Below, in pieces: positions 53,149 through 61,992 of a stretch of DNA of 64,000 bases (within the stretch, counting starts at the first letter, position 1; every line of letters starts with the position of its first letter). This stretch comes from Achromobacter animicus (GTDB taxonomy: Bacteria > Pseudomonadota > Gammaproteobacteria > Burkholderiales > Burkholderiaceae_B). The notes beneath the pieces were generated by a model that was not told the DNA's origin, did no database searches, and saw nothing but the letters and a program-made list of their open reading frames with translations. Made by a program: the position numbers and the translations under genes. The stretch is from NCBI RefSeq assembly GCF_902859585.1, contig NZ_CADIJM010000002.1, positions 744,001 to 808,000 on the forward strand. Reading direction: 5' to 3'.

Positions 53149-54638
53149 ACGTGTCCGATTTCTTTGCACTGTTGAAAGACCCCGCGCGTGCTCGTGCATT
53201 GGCGGTCCAGACGCCGGCCGAGGGGCCGGATTACGCCGCGCTCACCGCCCGTGTGGACAAGCTTGCCGAAAGCCTCGCGGCGCGGGAAGCGACGGTCGTT
53301 GCCTCGCTGATGGACAACGGCCTTGAGTGGATCGTGCTGGATCTGGCCTGCCTTCAGGCGGGCGTGGTGCACGTGCCCCTGCCGCTGTTCTTCACGCCGG
53401 GCCAGTGGCGCGAGACCCTGGATGCCGCAGGGGTGAACGCCGTCGTCGGACCTGCGTCATTGCAGCCCATGTTGCAGGCGTTCGGCTTTGAGATTGCCGC
53501 GCAATGGCAGGGTCACACGGCGCTGTTCCGGCGCGCTTTCGCCAAGGTGCCGTTGCCCGCTGGCACGGCCAAGATCACCTTTACGTCCGGGTCGACCGGC
53601 AGTCCGAAAGGCGTATGCCTGGGCGCGGCCGAGATGCTGGCGGTGGCGAGCGGTCTGGCGGCCGCCACCCAGCCGCTTGGCATTCGCCGCCATTTCACCG
53701 CATTGCCCTTGCCGGTTTTGCTGGAGAACATCGCTGGCGTCTACGCGCCACTGATCGAGGGCGCGGCGATCTGCGTCAACCCGCTGAAGGACGTCGGGCT
53801 TCAGGGATCGTCGCGCTTCGACCCCGCCGTGTTTCATCAAGGCCTCGTGGCGGGCCGCGCACAAAGCGTCATCGTGTTGCCGCAGATGCTGCGCGCTTAC
53901 GCGGGCTGGCTAGGGTCGGCAGAAATCCTCGGCCCCGAGACGCTGCGATTTGTCGCGGTGGGCGGCGCGGCAGTCGGAAGGGATCTGCTGGAAAGCGCTC
54001 GTACGCTGGGAATTCCCGCCTATGAAGGCTACGGTCTTTCGGAGGCCTGCTCGGTACAGACCCTGAATCTGCCCGGCGCGGATTGTCCCGGATCGGCGGG
54101 CCGCCCCTTGCCGCATGCGCGTGTGCGCGTGGCCGCCGACGGTGAAATCGAAGTGGCCGGCGCGCTTGCGCTCGGATACCTGGGGCAGCCCGCGATGCCC
54201 TCGGCATGGCTGCCGACAGGCGACCTGGGCCGCATCGACGACGCCGGATTTCTGCATATCCGGGGTCGCAAGAAGAATGTGCTGATCACCGGATACGGAC
54301 GCAACGTGTCGCCCGAATGGGTCGAGCTGCGCCTGGCGAACCAGCGCGTCATCGCCCATTGCGTCGTGCTGGGCGAAGGCCAGGCGGCGCTGGGCGCCGT
54401 GATCTGGCCGCTGGGCAATCCCAGCGACAGCGCCATTCAGGCGTGTGTCGACGAGGTCAACCAGAGGCTGCCGGACTATGCCCGCATCGGGTCCTGGATG
54501 CGCGCGCGGGCCGAGTTCTCTGCCACCAGCGGCCTGGCGACGGTGAATGGGCGTCCGCGCCGGCAGGCCGTCGCCGAACTGCATGCCGATCTCTTTTCCG
54601 CGGGTTACCGCTCAACCGTTGATGTAGACCCATCATGA
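53145..54638 (+). CDS. AMP-binding acyl ligase
   Basis: A 497-residue adenylate-forming enzyme (ANL superfamily) that should activate a carboxylic acid with ATP. Motifs: P-loop FTSGSTGSPKGVCL near residue 148, YGLSEACSVQ near 300, TGDLGRIDDAGFLHIRGRKKN near 365, and the C-terminal hinge ITGYGRNVSPEWVE. The A10 motif, normally carrying the catalytic Lys (NGKxxR), reads VNGRPRRQ with Arg in place of Lys. It may be a slower or specialised adenylation/thiolation enzyme, or normal for this subfamily. ATGA overlap with the hemolysin-like gene. The carboxylate is unknown; a fatty acid is a reasonable guess. Confidence 0.9.
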   Translation: MNVSDFFALLKDPARARALAVQTPAEGPDYAALTARVDKLAESLAAREATVVASLMDNGLEWIVLDLACLQAGVVHVPLPLFFTPGQWRETLDAAGVNAVVGPASLQPMLQAFGFEIAAQWQGHTALFRRAFAKVPLPAGTAKITFTSGSTGSPKGVCLGAAEMLAVASGLAAATQPLGIRRHFTALPLPVLLENIAGVYAPLIEGAAICVNPLKDVGLQGSSRFDPAVFHQGLVAGRAQSVIVLPQMLRAYAGWLGSAEILGPETLRFVAVGGAAVGRDLLESARTLGIPAYEGYGLSEACSVQTLNLPGADCPGSAGRPLPHARVRVAADGEIEVAGALALGYLGQPAMPSAWLPTGDLGRIDDAGFLHIRGRKKNVLITGYGRNVSPEWVELRLANQRVIAHCVVLGEGQAALGAVIWPLGNPSDSAIQACVDEVNQRLPDYARIGSWMRARAEFSATSGLATVNGRPRRQAVAELHADLFSAGYRSTVDVDPS

Positions 54639-55306
54639 CCTTTTTCGAACAGTTGCTTGATCAGACGCGCGAGGCCCGCGAGGCCCTGGTGGCCACGCCC
54701 ATCATCCAGGATTGCCTGCGCGGCCAGGTCGCGCGGCCCGCCTATGCGGCGTTTCTGCGCGAGGCCTATCACCACGTCAGCCACACCGTGCCCTTGATGC
54801 ACGCGTGCCGCGCGCGCATGCCGGCACGCCTGGCGTGGATGCTGCCCGCAATCGATGAATACATCGAGGAGGAGACCGGCCACGATGCCTGGATCCTTAA
54901 TGACCTGCGTGCGCTGGGGCACGATGCGGACGAGGTTCGCCGCGGCGGGCCAGGGCCGGCCACCGAAATCATGGTGGCCTACGCCTACGACACCATCGCG
55001 CGAAAGAATCCGGTGGGATTCTTCGGCATGGTGCACGTGCTGGAGGGCACCAGCGTCACGCTGGCCTTGAACGCCGCCGACCAGATCCAGCGCGCGCTGG
55101 CGCTGCCGCCAAGCGCCTTCAGCTATCTGCGGTCCCACGGCACGCTGGACCAGGAGCACACCGCGCACTTCGCCGATCTGGTCAACCGCCTGGACGATGA
55201 TGCCGACCGGGCCGCCGTGGTCCACGCCGCCAACATGTTCTACGGGCTTTATGGGGCGATCTTCCGTTCCCTGCCGCGCTCGTCTTCGCAAGGACAAGGC
55301 GCATGA
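54635..55306 (+). CDS. Heme-oxygenase-like diiron oxidase family protein (TenA/HDO type)
   Basis: A 223-residue all-helical protein of the TenA/PqqC/heme-oxygenase-like superfamily. Probable iron ligands are present: His/Glu in HVSHTVPLMHAC and EYIEEETGHDAWILNDL near residue 75, Glu in VHVLEGTSVTLAL near residue 135, and Asp/His in HGTLDQEHTAHFADLV near residue 172. This pattern fits HDO diiron oxidases, which cleave or hydroxylate acyl or amino acid substrates (UndA, BesC, CADD). It follows the ligase with ATGA overlap, so its substrate may be an activated or ligated acid. TenA thiaminase activity is unlikely without other thiamin genes. Confidence 0.86.
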   Translation: MTFFEQLLDQTREAREALVATPIIQDCLRGQVARPAYAAFLREAYHHVSHTVPLMHACRARMPARLAWMLPAIDEYIEEETGHDAWILNDLRALGHDADEVRRGGPGPATEIMVAYAYDTIARKNPVGFFGMVHVLEGTSVTLALNAADQIQRALALPPSAFSYLRSHGTLDQEHTAHFADLVNRLDDDADRAAVVHAANMFYGLYGAIFRSLPRSSSQGQGA

Positions 55307-56118
55307 GCCCGCGCGATGCCTCCGTCGTGTTGACGGGCGCCGCGGGCGGCCTCGGAAGCGCGATTGCGCGCCGGCTCTTCGACGAAGGCGCGAGCCTGCT
55401 GCTGGTCGGGCGCAGCGAAGCGCCGTTGTTGGCGCTGGCGCAGTCGCTGAGCGCCGGCGCGCGCGATCGGGCACGCGTGGACGCGCTGGTGGTGGATGTG
55501 ACCACCGACGCCGGCCGCAATGCGGTCATCGATGCAGCCGGCGCCCGCAATGCCAACGTGCTCATCAACAATGCGGCGCTAGCCGCGTTCGGGCCGGCGC
55601 AGTCCCTGCAGACCGAAGCGCTGCGCCAGCTTATGGACACGAATGTCGTCGCGCCCATGATGCTGACTGCCGGCATGCTGCCGCTCTTGCTGGCGCAGCC
55701 GCGCGCACAGGTGCTGAACATCGGATCGACGCTGGGCAGCCTGGGCGTGCCGGGGTTTTCCGCCTATGCGGCAAGCAAGGCCGCGCTTCGGATGTACTCC
55801 GAAGCCTTGCGCCGCGAACTGGCCGACTCGTCCGTCCGGGTGCAGTACTACGCGCCGCGGGCGATCGACACGCCGTTCAACTCGGCCGAGGTCCTGGCGT
55901 TCAACAAGGAGACCGATTCGGCCAGTGATAGCCCGGAAGAGATCGCGCAAGCCGTATCGCGCATGCTGCAACGCGAATCGCGCCAAGGCTTTGCGGGCGG
56001 AATCGAATCTGTCGCGGCGCGGTTGAATGGTCTTTGTCCTGAATGGTTCGATGGCGCGTTTGCAAAGCATCGTCGCGCATTGATGTCGTTGAAATTTCCT
56101 ACTGGAGCCCAGTCATGA
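55303..56118 (+). CDS. Short-chain dehydrogenase/reductase (SDR)
   Basis: A 271-residue classical-like SDR. The cofactor motif TGAAGGLGSAIARRL is at residue 11, with VGR after the second strand indicating an NADP(H) preference; NNAALAAFG is near residue 88, catalytic Ser in NIGSTLGSLG near 142 and the YAASK catalytic pair near residue 155. It overlaps the diiron gene and the TPR gene by 4 bases each. It would reduce or oxidise a carbonyl in the same pathway. The insert after PRAIDTPFN is usual for SDRs acting on hydrophobic substrates. Confidence 0.92.
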   Translation: MSPRDASVVLTGAAGGLGSAIARRLFDEGASLLLVGRSEAPLLALAQSLSAGARDRARVDALVVDVTTDAGRNAVIDAAGARNANVLINNAALAAFGPAQSLQTEALRQLMDTNVVAPMMLTAGMLPLLLAQPRAQVLNIGSTLGSLGVPGFSAYAASKAALRMYSEALRRELADSSVRVQYYAPRAIDTPFNSAEVLAFNKETDSASDSPEEIAQAVSRMLQRESRQGFAGGIESVAARLNGLCPEWFDGAFAKHRRALMSLKFPTGAQS

Positions 56119-56774
56119 ACTTGAATTCTGGCTTGCACAATGCGGCCGCCGGCGTGCTGGCGGGCATGGCGTGTCTGTTTTCCACCCTTGCCGTGGCGGC
56201 TCCTGCCGAAATGGACCAGGGCATCCGCGAGCTTCAAAGTGGCTGGGCGGACATTCAATACAAGACCCCGCCCGATGATCGCGCCAAGCGCTTCGAGGCA
56301 TTGTCCAAGCAGGCCCACGACCTGACGCAGCGTTACGTCAACAAGGCCGAACCGCATATCTGGGAGGGCATCATCCTGAGCTCGTGGGCTGGCGCCAAAG
56401 GCGGCATGGGCGCGCTTAGCCTGGCGAAACAGGCCAAGGCCGAATACGAAACCGCGATTCAGATCGACAGCAAGGCATTGGACGGGTCTGCGCTGAACAG
56501 CCTGGGCGTGCTGTATTACAAGGTGCCCGGCTGGCCGGTGGGCTTTGGCGACAACAAGCGTGCAGAGGCGTTGTTGCAGCAGGCGTTGGTCATCAACCCG
56601 GACGGCATAGACCCGAACTACTTCTATGCGGATTACCTGGTGTACCGGAACCGCAAGTCGGAGGCGGTTCCTTACCTGGAAAAGGCGTTGAAAGCGCCGC
56701 CCCGGCCCGGTCGCGAAGTGGCTGACGAGGGCCGGCGGGAGGAAGTGCGCACGCTGCTGAAGGCGGCCCGCTGA
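56115..56774 (+). CDS. Periplasmic TPR protein (TatT-like)
   Basis: A 219-residue exported protein with a signal peptide (AAAGVLAGMACLFSTLAVAAPA). The mature part is helical, with the TatT-like stretch VNKAEPHIWEGIILSSWAGAKGGMGALSLAKQAKAEYETAIQ split by short turns, followed by NSLGVLYYKVPGWPVGFGDNKRAEALLQQAL and YADYLVYRNRKSEAVPYLEKAL. These resemble TPR helices of TRAP-associated TatT proteins, which bind small hydrophobic ligands. It is the last gene of the five-gene unit and may handle the product in the periplasm. The stop is one base from the convergent receptor gene's stop. Confidence 0.88.
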   Translation: MNLNSGLHNAAAGVLAGMACLFSTLAVAAPAEMDQGIRELQSGWADIQYKTPPDDRAKRFEALSKQAHDLTQRYVNKAEPHIWEGIILSSWAGAKGGMGALSLAKQAKAEYETAIQIDSKALDGSALNSLGVLYYKVPGWPVGFGDNKRAEALLQQALVINPDGIDPNYFYADYLVYRNRKSEAVPYLEKALKAPPRPGREVADEGRREEVRTLLKAAR

Positions 56775-56775
56775 A

Positions 56776-59208
56776 TCAATACTGATACCGCACCGTCAGC
56801 ATCACGCTGCGCGGCTGGCCGTAGTAGTTTTGCCGCGAGGCGCCGCCAAGCTTTTCGTAATACTTGCGGTCAAACAGATTGTCGACGGTGAGCGTGCCTT
56901 CGACGTGGCGGTTGTATCGATAGCCGATCTGGGCCGAGACGAGCGCGTAGCTTCCCTGATCCCAACGCACGTTGCCGCTTTGCAGGTAGTTGCCGCTGTT
57001 CCAGCGTACGCCCGTGCCCACGCTGAAGCCTTCCAGCGCCGGCTGGGTGAAGCGGTAGCGGGTCCAGAGGTTGATGGCGTGACGCGGGGTGATTGTGCTG
57101 TACGACAGTCCCTGCTGGGCTTGGTTTGCCTCCAGGTATTTGGTCTGCGTGTAGGCGTAGCCGGCCACGATGTCCCAGTTCGGCAACGGCGATCCGCTGA
57201 TCTCGGTCTCGAAGCCCTGGCTGCGCACCTTGCCCGCGGCCACCGAGTACATCGGGTTGTTCAGGTCGCTCATCGCCCGGTTGCGGTCCACGATCTGGAA
57301 CAGGGCGGCATGCGCGTTGAGCGCGCCGTCCATGAATGCGCCTTTGACGCCCGTTTCGATCTGGCGTCCCACGCGCGGCGACAGCGTGCTGCCTTGCGCA
57401 TCGATTTCGGTCTGCGGCTGGAAGATGCTGGTGTAGCTGGCGTAGGCGGAGAGCTGCGGCGTCAGTTCGTACACCAATCCGGCATACGGAGAGGGGCGCG
57501 CGTCGATGCGCGTCGTCGCCTGGCTGAAGTCGCCGAAGTACTGGTTGGCGTTGCGTGCGTCGTTCTTCCACCACGACAGGCGTGCGCCCGCGATGACCTT
57601 CAGGTGATCGGTCGCTTGAATGTTCGCGCGCGTGTACAGGCCGAATTCGCTGGTGCGGCCGTCGTTGCCGTTGACCTGTTCCATCTCGGGCTGTGGCATG
57701 TCGATGACCGGGTCATTTACGTTGGTCGGGAAGATCGTGCCGCCGCCGTAGTTGAATTGCTTGCGCGTATAGCTGTAGTCGGCGCCCACGAGCACGCTGT
57801 GCTCGCGGCCGAAAGCCTCGAACGGCAGGTTCACGTGCGCATCCGCGCCCGTGGTTTTCCAGTGGTTGCGGTACGACCACGCGATGAGGTTGGTGTCTCC
57901 GGTGACCGGATCGACGGCGCGGTTGGGCCAGGTGGTCACGCGCGTCGGGGTGTCGGTGTCGCGATGAAAGACGCTTGCCTTCATGGAGCCGCCGCCATCC
58001 AGCCGGTGTTCCAGGTCGGCAAAGACCTCGGTGGTTTCTTCTTCGATGCGGTTCCATTCGGCACTGAGATTGGTGCCGCGGCGCACGTCGAGCAGCGAGC
58101 CGTCGGCGTACGCGGGCAAGCCGAATGCCGGCGTAACGCGGGAGCGCTGATGCGTGATGCCCGCCGCCAGCGTCGTGGCGGATGTCAGGTCGGCCTCGAC
58201 GATGCCGTAGAGCGTGGGCCGCTCGGAACTGACGCGGTCGACGAAGGACCCGCGGTCTTCGTAGGCGGCAATGAAGCGGCCGCGGACCTTGCCTTCGCTA
58301 TCAAACGGCGTGCTCAGGTCGGCCACGGCACGGTAGTAGTCCCACGACCCGACGCTGGCCTGGGCGCCAAAGGCGAATTCCTGCATGGGGCGCTTGCGCA
58401 CCAGATTCACGCTGCCGCCGGGCTCGCCGGTCCCTTGGTAGAGCCCGGAGGGGCCGCGCAGCACTTCGATGCGATCGTAGATGGCAAGGTCGAAGCCCGC
58501 CGACAGGTTGCCCGCGCCGGCCGGGGCGCGCATGCCGTCCACCTGGATCGAATCGAGCGAGTAGCCGCGAGAGATGAACCCGGAAATATTGCCGCCGCTG
58601 GATAGCGTCTCGACGGTCATGCCGGTGACGTTGCGCATCGCGTCCGAGAGGCTGTTCAGGTTCTGGTCGTCGAGCTGCTGGCGCGTGACGACGGACACCG
58701 ACTGCGGAATTTCCTTGAGCGTCTGCGTGCCCTTGCCGATGGTGACGGCATTGCTGGTGTACGAGCCCGTGCCTTCGCTGGTGGCGCGCTCGGCCGCCCC
58801 GGTGACGGTGACGGGCGCCAGTTGCGTGACGCCGCCTTGCGGCACGGCCTGCAGCGCGTAGGTGCCGGCAGCGCTGGGCACGGCACGGTAGCCCGTGCCC
58901 ACGAGCAGGCGGTCGAAGCCTTGCTGGACGTTCATCTCGCCAGAGATGCCCGGGCTTTGGCGGCCGGCGAGCCAGGCGGGGTCGTAGACGATCTGCACCC
59001 CGGCGGCGGCCGCGTAGCGCGCCAGCACGGCGTCGAGCGAGCCCGCGCCGATTGCGACGGTGCGCACTTGGGAGGCCGGCGCCGCGCCGGTCTGGGCCGC
59101 GGACTGTGCGCCCGCGGTGGCGCTTGCCATGGCCGTGCACCAGAGCGCCGTCCAGATCATTGCCTTGCGGGATCCTCTGCCCCGCGCTGCGCGTACACGT
59201 GCCATCAC
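56776..59208 (-). CDS. TonB-dependent siderophore receptor with signalling domain
   Basis: An 810-residue outer-membrane receptor. A signal peptide is followed by an STN (secretin/TonB N-terminal) signalling domain at about residues 48-115 (RTVAIGAGSLDAVLARYAAA), then the plug (KEIPQSVSVVTRQQLDDQN, RGYSLDSIQVDGMRAPAG, VLRGPSGLYQGTGEPGGSVN) and a 22-strand barrel ending TVRYQY with terminal aromatic residue. The plug and length place it with FpvA/FhuE/FoxA-type hydroxamate receptors, but the siderophore cannot be named. The STN domain fits the upstream FecR/FecI pair, giving cell-surface signalling. Gap to FecR 124 bases. Confidence 0.94.
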   Translation of the reverse strand: MMARVRAARGRGSRKAMIWTALWCTAMASATAGAQSAAQTGAAPASQVRTVAIGAGSLDAVLARYAAAAGVQIVYDPAWLAGRQSPGISGEMNVQQGFDRLLVGTGYRAVPSAAGTYALQAVPQGGVTQLAPVTVTGAAERATSEGTGSYTSNAVTIGKGTQTLKEIPQSVSVVTRQQLDDQNLNSLSDAMRNVTGMTVETLSSGGNISGFISRGYSLDSIQVDGMRAPAGAGNLSAGFDLAIYDRIEVLRGPSGLYQGTGEPGGSVNLVRKRPMQEFAFGAQASVGSWDYYRAVADLSTPFDSEGKVRGRFIAAYEDRGSFVDRVSSERPTLYGIVEADLTSATTLAAGITHQRSRVTPAFGLPAYADGSLLDVRRGTNLSAEWNRIEEETTEVFADLEHRLDGGGSMKASVFHRDTDTPTRVTTWPNRAVDPVTGDTNLIAWSYRNHWKTTGADAHVNLPFEAFGREHSVLVGADYSYTRKQFNYGGGTIFPTNVNDPVIDMPQPEMEQVNGNDGRTSEFGLYTRANIQATDHLKVIAGARLSWWKNDARNANQYFGDFSQATTRIDARPSPYAGLVYELTPQLSAYASYTSIFQPQTEIDAQGSTLSPRVGRQIETGVKGAFMDGALNAHAALFQIVDRNRAMSDLNNPMYSVAAGKVRSQGFETEISGSPLPNWDIVAGYAYTQTKYLEANQAQQGLSYSTITPRHAINLWTRYRFTQPALEGFSVGTGVRWNSGNYLQSGNVRWDQGSYALVSAQIGYRYNRHVEGTLTVDNLFDRKYYEKLGGASRQNYYGQPRSVMLTVRYQY

Positions 59209-59332
59209 TCTTTCATCCTTTCATCGTCAAGCAAGAAGCGCCCGCATCCCCTTGATGCGGTCTTACTTCCTACTCCGCACGACAACGAAAAAGTGATCAC
59301 CTCGACGCAAAATATTTTTCCCGCGCGGCCGT

Positions 59333-60283
59333 TCAAGCGCCGGCCGGACCGACCGATACCCAGTAGCGGGTGACGCGTTGCACCGCGATGGGCAGGCGTT
59401 CGGCCAAGGCTTGCAGCGCCGCATCGGTATCCCGCAGCGACAGCGCGCCGGACACCCGCAGGTCGGCGACCTCGGGGGCGCAGCGCAAAAACCCCGGGCG
59501 ATGGCGCGCCAGCTCGGCCACCACATCGGCCAGGCGCTGGTCGCGCACGACCAGCATGCCTTGCTCCCAGAGCGCCGCGCCATCGTCCACCGGCGCCAGC
59601 GCGCCGGTCTGGGCAAGGGTGAAGCTGCCACGTTGCCCGGCGTCGATGCGCAGGGGCGTGCCATGGATCGGGCGTGCCAGCACCGCATGCTCGAACACCA
59701 TGACCTCGGTGTGGTCCTCGACGACGCGTACCGAAAAGCGCGTGCCCAGCGCCTGCACCTCGCCCTGCGGGGTCTGCACCACGAAGGGCCGGTAGGTGGG
59801 CAGGGGCTCCTGGCCGGTGGTCACCAGCACCTCGCCGGCCACCAGCACCAGACGGCGCTCGCTGCTGCCGTAGCGCAGGTCGACGGCGCTGCCGCTGTTC
59901 AACACCAGCCGCGTGCCGTCGTCGAGCTGGCGTGTCAGTTGTTCGCCTGCGGCGGTGCGCAGGTCGGCGCGCCAGGCGGGCGCCTCGCGCCATGCCATCC
60001 AGCCTGCCGGGGCGAGCACGCCCAGTCCCAGCGCCGCGCGCAGCAGGGCTCGGCGACCCTGGCGTTTGCGGGTGGCGCGCAGCACGCGATGTCCGATGGG
60101 GGCGGGCAGGCCTTCGAATGCGCCCAGCACCTGTTCGGCGCGGGCCCACGCCTGCGTGTGGGCCTCGCCCTGCGCCAGCCAGCGTTCGAACGCGCGCCGC
60201 GTGTCCGCGTCGGCGGTCTCGTAGCGCAGCCGGATGACCCAGTCGGCGGCTTCCTCCAGCAATAGATCGCCCGGCGCGCTCAT
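59333..60283 (-). CDS. fecR: FecR-type anti-sigma/signal transducer
   Basis: A 316-residue inner-membrane protein. Residues 1-75 form the DUF4880-like cytoplasmic sigma-binding domain (EEAADWVIRLRYETADADTRR, FERWLAQGEAHTQAWARAEQ), a helix follows near residue 95 (LRAALGLGVLAPAGWMAW), and the FecR domain begins with DLRTAAGEQLTRQLDDGTRL and GTRFSVRVVEDHTEVMVFE. The C-terminal part (LADVVAELARHRPG) should contact the receptor STN domain. Start ATG 60283 overlaps the sigma gene stop (ATGA). Upstream extension to 60562 is sigma shadow. Confidence 0.93.
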   Translation of the reverse strand: MSAPGDLLLEEAADWVIRLRYETADADTRRAFERWLAQGEAHTQAWARAEQVLGAFEGLPAPIGHRVLRATRKRQGRRALLRAALGLGVLAPAGWMAWREAPAWRADLRTAAGEQLTRQLDDGTRLVLNSGSAVDLRYGSSERRLVLVAGEVLVTTGQEPLPTYRPFVVQTPQGEVQALGTRFSVRVVEDHTEVMVFEHAVLARPIHGTPLRIDAGQRGSFTLAQTGALAPVDDGAALWEQGMLVVRDQRLADVVAELARHRPGFLRCAPEVADLRVSGALSLRDTDAALQALAERLPIAVQRVTRYWVSVGPAGA

Positions 60284-60789
60284 GCGGCGGCCGTCATGCA
60301 CGCCATCAAGGCCTTGCGCAGATGGCGCCGGACCGTGATCACGGGTTTGCCAGTTTGTTGGGAGATTTCCTGCAGCGTCAGTCCGTCCAGTTGCGCCAGC
60401 AGGAACATCTCGCGCGTGGCAGCGGGCAGGCGCTGCAGCATGGCGTCGATCGCCACCAGCGTCTGCACGATCATGAGGCCCGTTTCTGGAGACGGCACCT
60501 GCGGCTCGGGCAGGTGCGCGATGGCGTCCAGATAGGCCTGCTGCACCGCGCGGCGGCGCCAATGGTCGACGAGCAGGCCCTTGGCAATATGCGTGATCAG
60601 CGCGCGCGGCTCCTCGCGCAGCACGGGCGGCCGGCGCGCGGCCATCAGCCGCACGAACGTGTCCTGCGCCAGATCGGCCGCGTCGCCGCTGTCGCCCAGC
60701 TTGCGATGCAGCCAGCCTTGCAGCCAGCCATGGTGATGGCGATAGAGCTGCTCGACCGCGGGGAGGGAAAGGGAGTCGGTAGATTGCAA
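60280..60789 (-). CDS. fecI: FecI-type ECF sigma factor
   Basis: A 169-residue iron-starvation sigma factor. Region 2: VEQLYRHHHGWLQGWLHRKLG and DLAQDTFVRLMAARRP; region 4: EMFLLAQLDGLTLQEISQQTG and VITVRRHLRKALMACM. The start is TTG (60789); no ATG or GTG fits nearby in frame and the protein aligns from here, so low translation may be intended. A Fur-like AT-rich site lies just upstream. It is expected to drive the FecR-receptor transcript. Confidence 0.9.
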   Translation of the reverse strand: MQSTDSLSLPAVEQLYRHHHGWLQGWLHRKLGDSGDAADLAQDTFVRLMAARRPPVLREEPRALITHIAKGLLVDHWRRRAVQQAYLDAIAHLPEPQVPSPETGLMIVQTLVAIDAMLQRLPAATREMFLLAQLDGLTLQEISQQTGKPVITVRRHLRKALMACMTAAA

Positions 60790-60813
60790 GATGTCCAGCA
60801 GTCTACCGAATGC

Positions 60814-60833
60814 GAATAAGAAATACTATTAAT
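60814..60833 (-). promoter_or_regulatory. Possible Fur box upstream of fecI
   Basis: The AT-rich stretch GAATAAGAAATACTATTAAT (plus strand) lies 25-44 bases before the sigma start, in an otherwise GC-rich region. It fits the Fur consensus only partly. Its position over the expected promoter and the iron-uptake context support the call. Confidence 0.4.
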
Positions 60834-60936
60834 TGGGTTGAGGGGACGGGCGCAGCGCGGCTTGCGCGCAACAGGCGTCTGTTGTGCGGGCCGCATTCCT
60901 GCAATCGAGATGCAGCACCTGCCGACAGACCGCACC

Positions 60937-61947
60937 TCAGTCCATCTTCAACCCCGCGGTTTTGGCGACCGTTGCCCATTTCTGGATCTCGCCGGTAATG
61001 AACGCGGTGAAATCCTGCGGGCTGCGCAAGGTGACGGCGTTGCCGGTGGCCTTCAACGGCTTGACCACTTCCGGGTCGGTCAGTGCGGCCCGGGTGGCCT
61101 GCGCCAGCCGGTCGCGTATGGCATCCGGCAGGCCTGCAGGCGCGGACAGCCCCGTCCACGACACGGCGTCGAAATCCGGAAAGCCGGATTCGGCGACCGT
61201 CGGCAGATCCGGAAAGAGCAGGCTTCTTGAGGCGCCGGTCGAGGCCAGCACGCGCAGCTTGCCCGCGCGGACATGCGGCTCCAGGGTGTCAGCGACCATG
61301 ACCAGGATGGGGACCTGCCCGCCGATGACATCGGTCACCGCCTGCGAGGCGCCCTTGTAGGGGATGTGCTGCACCTTCAGGTCGGACCGTTGTTTCAGGA
61401 GTTCGAAGGCGAGGTTGCCGGAAGATCCGGCGCCCGGGCTGGCGTAGTTGTATTTGTCCGGCGATTGGCGAAGCAGGCTAACCAGTTCCGCGAGCGTCTT
61501 GGCCGGAAACTCGGGGTTCACGGCAATGACGTTCGGACTGGAGGTAATGCTGCTGATGTGGGTGAAGTCCTTGAGCGGGTCGTACGGCATGGACGCGTAC
61601 AGGGCAGCGTTGGCCGCGTGGGTGCCCACGCCGGACATCAACAAGGTATAGCCGTCCGGCTTGGCGCGTGCGACGAATGCCGAACCGATATTGCCGCTGG
61701 CGCCCGCGCGGTTTTCCACGATGACCGATTGGCCGAGCTGCGTGGACAGCGCGCGAGCCAGGATCCGCCCCGTGACGTCGGTGGTGCCGCCTGGTGGAAA
61801 TGGCACGATCAGCGTGATCGGCTGGCTGGGCCAGGCATCAGCGGCATGTACGGGGGGCGCGAACGCGGCTGGCAGGGCCAGCGCCGCAAGCATTGCGGAA
61901 AAGCGGCGGCGCGACAGCCGTGCGCGGTTGCCATTGAGGTTGTGCAT
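60937..61947 (-). CDS. Bug-family tricarboxylate-type substrate-binding protein
   Basis: A 336-residue periplasmic Bug/TctC protein. The N-terminus has a Tat-like signal (RARLSRRRFSAMLAALALPAAF) with cleavage after a VHA site. The family start WPSQPITLIVPFPPGGTTDVTGR is near residue 40, VENRAGASGNIGSAFVARAKPDGYTLL near 78, and VQHIPYKGASQAVTDVIGGQVP near 195. AGGAG lies 6 bases before the ATG. It is 45 bases downstream of an enolase-superfamily gene, and the pair probably takes up and breaks down one hydroxy acid or sugar acid. No TctAB partner is seen. Confidence 0.94.
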   Translation of the reverse strand: MHNLNGNRARLSRRRFSAMLAALALPAAFAPPVHAADAWPSQPITLIVPFPPGGTTDVTGRILARALSTQLGQSVIVENRAGASGNIGSAFVARAKPDGYTLLMSGVGTHAANAALYASMPYDPLKDFTHISSITSSPNVIAVNPEFPAKTLAELVSLLRQSPDKYNYASPGAGSSGNLAFELLKQRSDLKVQHIPYKGASQAVTDVIGGQVPILVMVADTLEPHVRAGKLRVLASTGASRSLLFPDLPTVAESGFPDFDAVSWTGLSAPAGLPDAIRDRLAQATRAALTDPEVVKPLKATGNAVTLRSPQDFTAFITGEIQKWATVAKTAGLKMD

Positions 61948-61992
61948 GTTGTCTCCTGTTCTGGTTTTGATTGGGGGCGTGCAGGCGGCGCG

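Noticed and set aside
54635-55306. Thiaminase/thiamin salvage TenA
   Set aside because: The fold family is shared but no thiamin gene is near, and the Glu/His/Asp pattern fits diiron heme-oxygenase-like oxidases better.
59305-59325. AT-rich near-palindrome upstream of the TonB receptor resembling the one at 28700-28719
   Set aside because: Both have GCG-AAATATTT-like cores, but the flanks differ and there is no functional link, so chance is the simpler reading.
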